DNA of 64,000 bases from MGBC120314 sp051877855 (lineage in GTDB: Bacteria > Bacillota > Clostridia > Lachnospirales > Lachnospiraceae), in assembly GCA_051877855.1 (NCBI GenBank), contig JBJEJH010000020.1, positions 62,001 through 126,000 on the forward strand. Direction: 5' to 3'. Numbering within the stretch: position 1 is the stretch's first letter; each line of letters starts with the position of its first letter. Below the pieces are notes generated by a model. The model searched no databases, had not been told where the DNA came from, and was given only the letters and a program-made list of their open reading frames with translations. This document shows, piece after piece, positions 8,743 to 16,828 of this stretch. The translations under genes and the position numbers were made by a program.

Positions 8743-9804
8743 ATGAAGAATCTCAGGGAGAATACGAGAGTTATAAAGATTGGAAATAAGGTCATCGGTG
8801 GTGGCAATCCGGTGATGATTCAGTCCATGACGAATACAAGAACCGAGGATGTGGAAGCTACGGTGAGACAGATCCTTGAATTGGAAAATGCCGGATGTGA
8901 TATTATTCGATGTGCTGTACCTACCATGGAGGCGGCCCAGGCAATTTCAAAAATTAAGGAACAGATTCATATTCCACTGGTTGCGGATATTCATTTTGAC
9001 TATCGTCTGGCTATTGCAGCAATGGAAAACGGAGCGGATAAGATTCGCATCAATCCGGGCAACATCGGTAGCCTGGATCGCATTCGTGCGGTGGTGGATA
9101 AGGCGAAGGAATGTGATGTACCGATTCGCGTAGGCGTAAACAGTGGTTCGCTGGAAAAGAATCTTGTTGAAAAGTATGGTAAAGTTACAGCGGAGGGAAT
9201 CGTAGAGAGTGCGCTGGATAAAGTTCGTCTTATTGAAGATATGGGCTATGAGAACCTTGTTGTCAGCATCAAGTCATCGGATGTGTTGATGTGTGTCAAG
9301 GCACATGAGCTGATCTCCGAGAAAATAAATTATCCGTTGCATATTGGTATTACGGAGTCCGGAACGATTTTCTCCGGAAGTATCAAGTCTTCTGTGGGAC
9401 TTGGAATTATGTTAAATGAAGGCCTTGGAGATACCATTCGTGTGTCTCTGACCGGAAATCCGGTGGAGGAAGTGAAAGCTGCAAAGATCATTCTTCGTAC
9501 CCTGGGATTGCGTAAAGGCGGCATTGAGGTTGTGTCCTGTCCTACCTGTGGTCGGACACAGATTGATTTGATTGGTCTTGCGAACAAGGTGGAGACGTTG
9601 GTTGCGGGCTATGATCTGGACATTAAAGTAGCGGTTATGGGCTGTGTTGTCAATGGGCCGGGGGAGGCAAAAGAGGCTGATTTAGGAGTGGCCGGTGGTA
9701 TTGGAGAAGGTCTTCTGATCAAGAAGGGTGAAATCATCCGGAAAATGAAGGAAGAGGAGTTACTTCATGCCCTGAAGGAGGAACTGGATCACTGGAATCC
9801 TTAA
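8743..9804 (+). CDS. ispG: (E)-4-hydroxy-3-methylbut-2-enyl-diphosphate synthase
   Basis: This is a 353-residue MEP-pathway iron-sulfur enzyme that turns methyl-erythritol cyclodiphosphate into HMBPP. The TIM-barrel part begins near VIQSMTNTRTEDVEATV. The 4Fe-4S ligands are visible in CPTCGRTQ near 266 and GCVVNGPGEA near 300. ATG 8743 is preceded by GGAGG at 8725-8729; the spacing is a little long, and an in-frame GTG at 8719 is an alternative that would add eight residues. The enzyme is oxygen sensitive, as fits an anaerobe. Confidence 0.96.
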   Translation: MKNLRENTRVIKIGNKVIGGGNPVMIQSMTNTRTEDVEATVRQILELENAGCDIIRCAVPTMEAAQAISKIKEQIHIPLVADIHFDYRLAIAAMENGADKIRINPGNIGSLDRIRAVVDKAKECDVPIRVGVNSGSLEKNLVEKYGKVTAEGIVESALDKVRLIEDMGYENLVVSIKSSDVLMCVKAHELISEKINYPLHIGITESGTIFSGSIKSSVGLGIMLNEGLGDTIRVSLTGNPVEEVKAAKIILRTLGLRKGGIEVVSCPTCGRTQIDLIGLANKVETLVAGYDLDIKVAVMGCVVNGPGEAKEADLGVAGGIGEGLLIKKGEIIRKMKEEELLHALKEELDHWNP

Positions 9805-9847
9805 GATGAAGTTTAACAAGTGGCAAATTGGAGTAGGTGAATAGTGT

Positions 9848-12800
9848 ATGTCTCAAATGTTTTTTGAGGTATTTAAAGAACTTCCACTTAATAAGGAACT
9901 GACAGAACTTATGCAACAGGTGGAAGTGACGAAGATTTCCAAGACATCGACCAATGATGTATATCGATTTTACATTCAGAGTTCACGTCTTATTAGCAAG
10001 GAAAATATTTTAAAGATTGAAAAAGCAATCGATAAGAAGGTGTTTGCGAATTCCAATACCAGGGCCAGATTGGTGGAGCGTTACAACTTATCGAAGCAAT
10101 ATACAACCCGGAAATTGTGGGATATCTATTTTGAGAGCCTCCTGCTGGAGTATAAACATCAGGATGTTATCATTTACAGCATGCTGAAAGGTGCAGAGTA
10201 TCATTTTGAGGATGATGAACATCTTGTGATTACCCTGGCAGAAACAATTATCTCGGAAACATATTCAGAACGGGTGAAAAATGAAATTGAACGGATGTTT
10301 TTATATCGTTTTGGATTTGAACTACATATTCAGTATGATTTTACGACGGAGTTTAAGTTCGAACATATTGAGGAGAATAAGCTTAAGTTTGAAAACGAAT
10401 TAAAAAGTATTAGTGCAAGAGCCCGTAAAAACGAGGAAAAAGAAGAAAAGACGAAGGCTGATGGGGATTCGCCGGCACCGGATTCTTTAGGAAATACAAC
10501 CTCTGTGAATGCTCAAGGAATGGAAAAGGAATCCAAACCTGCTTCAGGGGAAAGTGCACCCTCCGGAAATCGTGGCGGCTTTGGAGAAAAGAAAGAATTT
10601 CGTAAGGAATTTCGCCGTGAGCCTAAGAAAAGTGATAATCCGGATGTTATCTACGGACGGGATTTTGATGATGAAACCGTTAAGATTGAGACCATTCAGT
10701 CCGAGATCGGTGAGGTGGTGATCGCCGGTGAGGTGCGTAATGTGGACAGCCGTGAGATCCGGGGAGAGAAGACTATCCTGATGTTCGATATTACGGATTA
10801 TTCGGATACCATGGGTGTCAAGATGTTCCTTAAGAATGAAATGCTCCCGCAGGTTACAGAGCATATTAAAGTTGGTAAATTTCTTAAAATCAAGGGAATC
10901 GTCATTAATGATCGTTTTGATCATGAGTTGTGTCTTCAGTCCATTGTTGGAATTAAGAAGTTTGCGGATACAAGGGTTGCGCGGGAAGATAATAGCATTA
11001 AGAAACGTGTGGAGCTGCATTGTCACACGAAGATGAGCGAGATGGATGCGGTTACGGATGCCGGGACACTTATCAAACAGGCTATCAAATTTGGTCATCG
11101 TGCATTGGCGATTACGGATCATGGAGTCGTGCAGGGATTTACGGAAGGATTACATGCACTTCAGAAGATTCGTGAGGATTATAAGAAGAAGGAAAAGGAA
11201 TTAGATTTTAAGATTATCTATGGAGTGGAAGCGTACCTTGTGGATGATCTTAAGGATATTGTTGTGGATGCCAAAGATCAGGATCTTAATTCCACCTTTG
11301 TTGTGTTTGACATCGAGACCACGGGATTCAGTGCTGAAGCAGATCGTATCATTGAAATTGGTGCGGTCAAGGTTGAAAATGGTGAGATCGTTGATCGATA
11401 TTCGACCTTTATTAATCCGGAGATTCCGATACCTTTCCGTATCGAACAGCTGACTCATATCAACGATAATATGGTTATAAATGAGCGGACCATTGATGTT
11501 GTGCTGCCGGAATTTCTGGAATTCGTCGGGGATGCGGTCTTAGTGGCACACAATGCAGAGTTTGATACAAGTTTTATTAAGAATAAAGCGTCAAAGCTTG
11601 GCATTACCGTGACCAATACCATAGTGGATACGGTTCCCCTGGCGAGGACGTTGATTCCGAATCTGAATAAATATACACTGGATGCTGTGGCGAAGGCGAT
11701 GAATGTGAAGCTTGAGAGCCACCATCGCGCCGTGGATGATGCCGGTTGTACGGCAGATTTCTTTGTGAAGTTTATTGAGATGCTGAGAGAACGTGGTGTC
11801 GTCAAAATTGCGGAAATCAATAAGATGGAGGAGATGAATCCGGAGACGATCCGCAAGATGCCTACACATCATGCGATCATTATTGCCACCAATGAAGTGG
11901 GAAGGGTGAATCTATACCGACTGATTTCAAATTCACATTTACTTTACTATAATCGAAGACCCCGTATTCCAAAGAGTGATTATTTAAAACATAAGGAAGG
12001 GCTGATTATCGGTTCCGCCTGTGAGGCGGGAGAACTGTATCAGGCGATCCTGAACGGACATTCGGAGGCGGACATTGCCCGTCTGGTGAATTTCTATGAT
12101 TATCTGGAAATTCAGCCTCTGGGCAATAATATGTTTATGATTGAGAGTGATAAGGCTCCGGTTAACTCTGTGGAGGATCTTAAAGAGATTAATCGAAAGA
12201 TTGTGAAATTGGGAGAAAAGTTTAATAAACCCGTGGTAGCCACCTGTGATGTGCATTTTATGAATCCGGAGGATGAGATTTATCGTAGAATTATTATGTC
12301 TTCCAAGGGATTTGATGATGCGGACAACCAGGCACCATTGTTTCTTCGTACCACCGAGGAGATGCTGGCGGAGTTTCAGTATCTTGGCAGTGATAAGGCG
12401 GAGGAAGTGGTTATTACCAATACGAACCTGATCTGTGATCTGTGTGAGCCGATTGATCCGGTGAGCTGGGATAAATGTCCTCCGGTTATTGAAAATTCAG
12501 ATAATGATCTTCGTGAGATCTGTTACCGCAAAGCAAAGGAAATGTATGGGGAAGAGCTGCCGGAAATTGTTGTAAAACGTCTGGACCGTGAATTGAATTC
12601 CATTATTTCCAATGGATATTCGGTTATGTATATTATTGCACAGAAACTGGTATGGAAATCCAATGAAGACGGATATCTGGTTGGTTCCCGTGGTTCCGTC
12701 GGGTCGTCTTTTGCTGCGACGATGGCCGGTATTACGGAAGTTAATCCTTTAAGTCCTCATTACCTGTGTCCGCAATGTCATTATTCGGAATTTGACACAC

Positions 12801-14389
12801 CGGAGGTTAAGGCATTTGCCGGTGGTGCGGGTTGTGATATGCCGGATAAGGATTGCCCGGTATGTGGACATAAGCTCAATAAAGAAGGGTTTGATATCCC
12901 TTTCGAGACATTCCTTGGATTCAAGGGTAATAAGGAGCCGGATATCGATCTTAATTTCTCCGGAGAATATCAGAGTAAGGCGCATTCCTATACGGAGGTT
13001 ATCTTCGGTGCGGGGCAGACTTTTAAGGCGGGTACCATCGGTACCGTGGCCGATAAGACGGCTTATGGTTATGTGGCTAAGTATTATGAAGAACACGGAA
13101 TTCATAAACGTCCTGCGGAGATTTCCCGTGTGGCAGAAGGGTGTACCGGAATTAAGCGAACCACCGGACAGCATCCCGGCGGAATCGTTGTTCTTCCCCA
13201 CGGATACGATATTAATACATTTACACCGGTACAGCATCCTGCCAATGATATGACAACGAATATTGTCACCACACATTTTGATTATCATAGTATTGATCAT
13301 AATCTGTTGAAACTTGATATTCTCGGGCATGATGATCCTACCATGATTCGTATGTTACAGGATCTTACCGGGGTGGATCCTAAGGATATTCCTCTGGATA
13401 GCCCTGAGGTTATGTCTCTGTTTCAGAATACGGATGCCCTGGGTATTACACCGGAGCAGATCGGTGGCTGTAAGTTAGGTGCTCTTGGTATTCCGGAGTT
13501 CGGCACGGACTTTGCGATGCAGATGTTAATTGACACCCAGCCAAAGCATTTTTCGGATCTTGTACGTATTGCCGGTCTTTCCCATGGTACGGATGTTTGG
13601 CTTGGAAATGCACAGGAATTGATTAAGTCCGGACAGGCGACCATTTCAACTGCGATATGTACCCGTGATGATATTATGACCTATTTGATCGGCATGGGGC
13701 TGGATTCGGAGGAGTCCTTTAAAATCATGGAGGCAGTTCGTAAGGGTACCGTTGCAAAGAAGAAGTGCGGTAACTGGGAAGAGTGGAAGAAGGATATGAA
13801 GGAGCATAATGTGCCGGATTGGTATATATGGTCCTGTGAGAAGATCCAGTACATGTTCCCGAAGGCTCATGCTGCGGCTTATGTTATGATGGCATGGCGA
13901 ATTGCCTACTGTAAGGTGTTCTATCCGTTAGCGTACTATGCGTCATTCTTCAGTATCCGTGCCAAGGCATTTTCCTATGAAGTAATGTGCCTTGGAAAGG
14001 ATAAACTGGAATTCTTTCTGGATGATTTTAAAAGCAGGGAGGATTCGTTGTCGAATAAGGAGTCCGATATGCTTCGCGATATGCGTATTGTACAGGAAAT
14101 GTATGCCCGTGGATTTGAGTTCCTTCCGATTGATCTGTTTAAGGCGGATGCGCTTCGTTTCCAGATTATTGATGGCAAATTGATGCCATCCTTAAGTTCC
14201 ATTGACGGTCTGGGTGAAAATGCAGCGGTGGCCATTGCAGATGCGGCGAAGAATGGTGCATTCTTATCAAAGGATGATTTTCGTATTCGAACGAAGGCAA
14301 CCTCCACGCAGATTGAGTTGTTAGACCGATTGGGGATTCTTGGAAATCTGCCGGATTCCAATCAGTTGTCGTTGTTTGATATGTTTTAA
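9848..14389 (+). CDS. polC: DNA polymerase III PolC-type alpha subunit with 3'-5' exonuclease
   Basis: The 1513-residue replicase is typical of low-GC Gram-positives. In order: N-terminal domain (1-220); a charged linker rich in Glu, Lys and Ser (about 190-275); OB fold (about 281-371); PHP domain starting VELHCHTKMSEMDAV near 385; a DEDD exonuclease inserted within PHP (FDIETTGFSAEADRI near 487, VLVAHNAEFDTSF near 565); and the polymerase palm with the catalytic PDIDLNFSG near 1031. A zinc-binding Cys set (CPQC, CPVC) lies just before the palm. Length matches the family. It ends the uppS-polC cluster, with AGGTGA 8 bases before the ATG. Confidence 0.98.
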   Translation: MSQMFFEVFKELPLNKELTELMQQVEVTKISKTSTNDVYRFYIQSSRLISKENILKIEKAIDKKVFANSNTRARLVERYNLSKQYTTRKLWDIYFESLLLEYKHQDVIIYSMLKGAEYHFEDDEHLVITLAETIISETYSERVKNEIERMFLYRFGFELHIQYDFTTEFKFEHIEENKLKFENELKSISARARKNEEKEEKTKADGDSPAPDSLGNTTSVNAQGMEKESKPASGESAPSGNRGGFGEKKEFRKEFRREPKKSDNPDVIYGRDFDDETVKIETIQSEIGEVVIAGEVRNVDSREIRGEKTILMFDITDYSDTMGVKMFLKNEMLPQVTEHIKVGKFLKIKGIVINDRFDHELCLQSIVGIKKFADTRVAREDNSIKKRVELHCHTKMSEMDAVTDAGTLIKQAIKFGHRALAITDHGVVQGFTEGLHALQKIREDYKKKEKELDFKIIYGVEAYLVDDLKDIVVDAKDQDLNSTFVVFDIETTGFSAEADRIIEIGAVKVENGEIVDRYSTFINPEIPIPFRIEQLTHINDNMVINERTIDVVLPEFLEFVGDAVLVAHNAEFDTSFIKNKASKLGITVTNTIVDTVPLARTLIPNLNKYTLDAVAKAMNVKLESHHRAVDDAGCTADFFVKFIEMLRERGVVKIAEINKMEEMNPETIRKMPTHHAIIIATNEVGRVNLYRLISNSHLLYYNRRPRIPKSDYLKHKEGLIIGSACEAGELYQAILNGHSEADIARLVNFYDYLEIQPLGNNMFMIESDKAPVNSVEDLKEINRKIVKLGEKFNKPVVATCDVHFMNPEDEIYRRIIMSSKGFDDADNQAPLFLRTTEEMLAEFQYLGSDKAEEVVITNTNLICDLCEPIDPVSWDKCPPVIENSDNDLREICYRKAKEMYGEELPEIVVKRLDRELNSIISNGYSVMYIIAQKLVWKSNEDGYLVGSRGSVGSSFAATMAGITEVNPLSPHYLCPQCHYSEFDTPEVKAFAGGAGCDMPDKDCPVCGHKLNKEGFDIPFETFLGFKGNKEPDIDLNFSGEYQSKAHSYTEVIFGAGQTFKAGTIGTVADKTAYGYVAKYYEEHGIHKRPAEISRVAEGCTGIKRTTGQHPGGIVVLPHGYDINTFTPVQHPANDMTTNIVTTHFDYHSIDHNLLKLDILGHDDPTMIRMLQDLTGVDPKDIPLDSPEVMSLFQNTDALGITPEQIGGCKLGALGIPEFGTDFAMQMLIDTQPKHFSDLVRIAGLSHGTDVWLGNAQELIKSGQATISTAICTRDDIMTYLIGMGLDSEESFKIMEAVRKGTVAKKKCGNWEEWKKDMKEHNVPDWYIWSCEKIQYMFPKAHAAAYVMMAWRIAYCKVFYPLAYYASFFSIRAKAFSYEVMCLGKDKLEFFLDDFKSREDSLSNKESDMLRDMRIVQEMYARGFEFLPIDLFKADALRFQIIDGKLMPSLSSIDGLGENAAVAIADAAKNGAFLSKDDFRIRTKATSTQIELLDRLGILGNLPDSNQLSLFDMF

Positions 14390-14444
14390 TTGTACCTTTT
14401 TTTTGAACAATTTCAAAAAAATATAAAATTATTTAAAAAAGTGC

Positions 14445-14473
14445 TTGCTTTTTCTCGATTGATAGTGTATGAT
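14445..14473 (+). promoter_or_regulatory. Promoter of the tRNA-Glu gene
   Basis: TTGCTT at 14445-14450 and TATGAT at 14468-14473 with a 17-base spacer. The expected start near 14480 is about ten bases before the mature tRNA. Confidence 0.75.
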
Positions 14474-14490
14474 AGTCGAGTAGCAAGTTT

Positions 14491-14562
14491 GGTTCGTTGG
14501 TCAAGCGGCTAAGACGCCGCCCTCTCAAGGCGGAAACACGGGTTCGATTCCCGTACGAACTA
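14491..14562 (+). tRNA. tRNA-Glu (anticodon CTC)
   Basis: The cloverleaf folds in full: acceptor GGTTCGT (14491-14497) with ACGAACT (14555-14561), discriminator A at 14562; anticodon stem CCGCC (14517-14521) with GGCGG (14529-14533); loop CTCTCAA with anticodon CTC at 14524-14526; T arm ACGGG/CCCGT around GTTCGATT. The body closely matches Firmicute tRNA-Glu. The first acceptor pair is G-U, and CCA is not encoded. The CTC anticodon reads only GAG; a TTC isoacceptor must exist elsewhere. Confidence 0.95.
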
Positions 14563-14585
14563 CTACCGTAATATTTTACTAGGAT

Positions 14586-14612
14586 GAGTGGGCTTATGTC
14601 CACTCTTTCTTT
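14586..14612 (+). terminator. Terminator after tRNA-Glu
   Basis: GAGTGG at 14586-14591 pairs with CCACTC at 14600-14605 around an eight-base loop, followed by TTTCTTT. It lies between the tRNA and rimP. Confidence 0.75.
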
Positions 14613-14641
14613 GTTACAATAACGGGAAATAGGAGGAATAT

Positions 14642-15109
14642 ATGGCAAAACGTGAGATGTATGAGCAACGCACGGAGGAACTTATTATGCCGTTGCTCGA
14701 CGAACATGCATTTGAACTGGTGGATGTAGAGTTCGTAAAGGAAGGATCGGATTGGTATCTTCGTCTTTATATTGATAAAGAAGGCGGAATTACCATCAAT
14801 GACTGTGAACTTGTGAGCAGGGCATTGAGCGATATTCTGGATCGGGAAGATTATATTGATGAATCTTATATTCTTGAGGTGAGTTCCCCGGGACTCGGAA
14901 GACCTTTGAAGAAAGATAAAGATTTCAACCGTAGTATCGGTAGTGAAGTGGAGGTACGGCTTTTTCGGGCAATTGAAAAACAGAAGGAGTTTACCGGTAT
15001 TCTGAAAAGCTATGATAAGAATAGTGTAACCATTGAGTTGGAAAATGAAACAGAGCAGGTATTCGAACGAAGCAATATAGCATTAATTCGATTGGCTTTT
15101 GATTTTTAA
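14642..15109 (+). CDS. rimP: Ribosome maturation factor RimP
   Basis: This 155-residue protein is needed for assembly of the 30S subunit. The two-domain family pattern is clear: an N-terminal alpha/beta half with LVDVEFVKEGSDWYLRLYIDK and ITINDCELVSRALSDILD, the conserved ILEVSSPGLGRPLKK near 80, and a C-terminal SH3-like half. RBS AGGAGG is placed just ahead of the ATG. It opens the rimP-nusA-rnpM-L7Ae-infB-rbfA operon. Confidence 0.96.
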   Translation: MAKREMYEQRTEELIMPLLDEHAFELVDVEFVKEGSDWYLRLYIDKEGGITINDCELVSRALSDILDREDYIDESYILEVSSPGLGRPLKKDKDFNRSIGSEVEVRLFRAIEKQKEFTGILKSYDKNSVTIELENETEQVFERSNIALIRLAFDF

Positions 15110-15132
15110 TATATTTTATGGAGGATGAGTAA

Positions 15133-16221
15133 ATGAACAGAGAATTAATTACAGCACTTGATTTATTGGAGGAGGAAAAGGGAATCAATAAGGAATCCAT
15201 TCTTGTAGCAATTGAGAATTCCTTGGTAACTGCCTGTCAGAAGCATTATGATAAGAATGGCGGAGCAAAGCTTAACAATATTAAGGCAACCGTGGATCGC
15301 ACAACCGGTGATTTCAAGATTCTGGCAGAGAAGACGGTTGTGGAAAATGTTGAAAATGATATGACAGAAATCAGCTTGGAAAACGCTAAGATGATCAATG
15401 ATAAATATGATCTTGGTGATCTCGTTAATATTGAGGTTGATTCTTCCGAATTCAGCAGAACCGCAACCAAGAATGCGAAGGAAATTATCCAGCAGAAGAT
15501 TCGTGAAGAGGAGAAGATGAACCTTTTCAATACTTATTATGAAAAGGAAAGAGATCTCATTACCGGTGTAGTTCAGAAAGTGGATGATCACAAAATCTAT
15601 GTTAATCTTGGAAGAGTTGATGCGGTTCTTCCGGAGAAGGAACAGGTTAAGACAGAGAGATTTAGACCAACGGAGCGTATTAAGCTTTATGTGGTTGAAG
15701 TTAAGAACGAAACAAGAGGTCCAAAAGTAATTATTTCAAGAACTCATCCGGAACTTGTTAAGCGTCTCTTTGAGGCAGAAGTTGCAGAGGTACGTTCCGG
15801 CGTTGTTGAAATTAAGGGTATCGTCCGTGAGGCCGGTTCAAGAACCAAGATTGCAGTATGGTCCAATGATCCGAACGTTGATCCGGTTGGTGCATGTGTG
15901 GGACTCAACAGTTCAAGAGTTAATGCCATTGTTGATGAATTACGTGGTGAGAAGATTGATATTATTAACTGGAGTGAAGATCCGGCAGTCCTCATTGAAA
16001 ATGCATTAAGTCCGGCACCGGTTGTATCGGTTACGGTTTATGATGATAAGACTGCAGAAGTTGTAGTCCCATGGGATAAGTTAACACTTTCCATTGGTAA
16101 GGAAGGACAGAATGTTCGTCTGGCTGCACGACTGACAGGATATAAGATTGATATCAAGAGTGAGCCAAGAGAAGACTCTGATGCTGATGAGGGATATGAA
16201 AATATCACAGTTGAAGAATAA
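15133..16221 (+). CDS. nusA: Transcription termination/antitermination factor NusA
   Basis: The 362-residue RNA polymerase-binding factor controls pausing, termination and antitermination. It has the N-terminal RNAP-binding domain (1-130), an S1 domain (about 137-200, VVQKVDDHKIYVNLGRVDAVLP) and two KH domains (about 230-345, ending KLTLSIGKEGQNVRLAARLTG). It lacks the C-terminal acidic repeats found in proteobacterial NusA, as is normal for Firmicutes. RBS GGAGGATG. The gene sits 23 bases after rimP. Confidence 0.97.
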   Translation: MNRELITALDLLEEEKGINKESILVAIENSLVTACQKHYDKNGGAKLNNIKATVDRTTGDFKILAEKTVVENVENDMTEISLENAKMINDKYDLGDLVNIEVDSSEFSRTATKNAKEIIQQKIREEEKMNLFNTYYEKERDLITGVVQKVDDHKIYVNLGRVDAVLPEKEQVKTERFRPTERIKLYVVEVKNETRGPKVIISRTHPELVKRLFEAEVAEVRSGVVEIKGIVREAGSRTKIAVWSNDPNVDPVGACVGLNSSRVNAIVDELRGEKIDIINWSEDPAVLIENALSPAPVVSVTVYDDKTAEVVVPWDKLTLSIGKEGQNVRLAARLTGYKIDIKSEPREDSDADEGYENITVEE

Positions 16222-16233
16222 GTAGGTGATTGA

Positions 16234-16509
16234 GTGAATACAGTTAGAAAACAACCATTGCGGCAGTGTATCGGCTGCGGTGAACAGAAAGAAAAGAAAC
16301 ATTTGATTCGCATTCTGAAAACGCCGGAGGGTTCGATTATCCTTGATGCGACGGGAAAACAGAATGGCAGGGGGGCATATATTTGTCCGAATCCGGAATG
16401 TATGAAAAAGGTTGCAAAAACTCATGGACTGGACCGGGCATTTAAGATGGCGGTTCCGGAAGATGTGTATGTAAAGCTGCAGGAGGAGTTGAAGAAATAT
16501 GAAGAGTAA
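16234..16509 (+). CDS. rnpM: YlxR family protein (RNase P modulator RnpM)
   Basis: This 91-residue nucleic-acid-binding protein of the DUF448 family starts at GTG 16234 with AGGTGA just upstream. The family signature RQCIGCGEQKEKKHLIRI lies near residues 10-27, and GRGAYICPNPEC near 48 carries Cys residues. The Bacillus homologue was shown to bind the RNA part of RNase P and to modulate it; that role is assumed here by homology. The end of the gene overlaps the next start by 11 bases, consistent with translational coupling. Confidence 0.92.
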   Translation: MNTVRKQPLRQCIGCGEQKEKKHLIRILKTPEGSIILDATGKQNGRGAYICPNPECMKKVAKTHGLDRAFKMAVPEDVYVKLQEELKKYEE

Positions 16510-16813
16510 CAATATTTTGACGACACTTGGTCTTGCACAGAAAGCAGGGAAAATAACCAGTGGTGAATTCTCTACGGAGAAATCGGTTAAGACCGGCAAA
16601 GCGTTTTTGGTTATCGTGGCGGATGATGCTTCAGATAATACTAAGAAAAAGTTTTCTAACATGTGCGAATTTTACGAAGTCCCAATCTATTTTCTTTTTG
16701 ATAAGGATCAGCTTGGTCATTATATAGGAAAGGAATTTAGAGCATCCCTTTCGGTAAATGACGAGGGATTTGCCAAATCAATCAGAAAACAAATTGATAG
16801 TTTGAATCAGTAA
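16499..16813 (+). CDS. L7Ae/L30e/S12e/Gadd45 family ribosomal protein (YlxQ-like)
   Basis: The 104-residue protein has the L7Ae RNA-binding fold: LGLAQKAGKITSGEF at the start and KAFLVIVADDASDNTKKK in the middle. Bacillus YlxQ, in the same operon position, is a kink-turn binding protein of uncertain role. The start lies inside rnpM, with GGAGGAG as ribosome-binding site about six bases upstream. It is followed 15 bases later by infB. Confidence 0.9.
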   Translation: MKSNNILTTLGLAQKAGKITSGEFSTEKSVKTGKAFLVIVADDASDNTKKKFSNMCEFYEVPIYFLFDKDQLGHYIGKEFRASLSVNDEGFAKSIRKQIDSLNQ

Positions 16814-16828
16814 GGAGAGTTGTGTTTA

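Noticed and set aside
10544..11122. Minus-strand frame of about 190 residues inside polC
   Set aside because: PolC is intact through this region; the antisense frame has no start signal or recognisable protein.
12749..13330. Second minus-strand frame of about 190 residues inside polC
   Set aside because: It overlaps the PolC catalytic palm, and its content is consistent with a chance frame.
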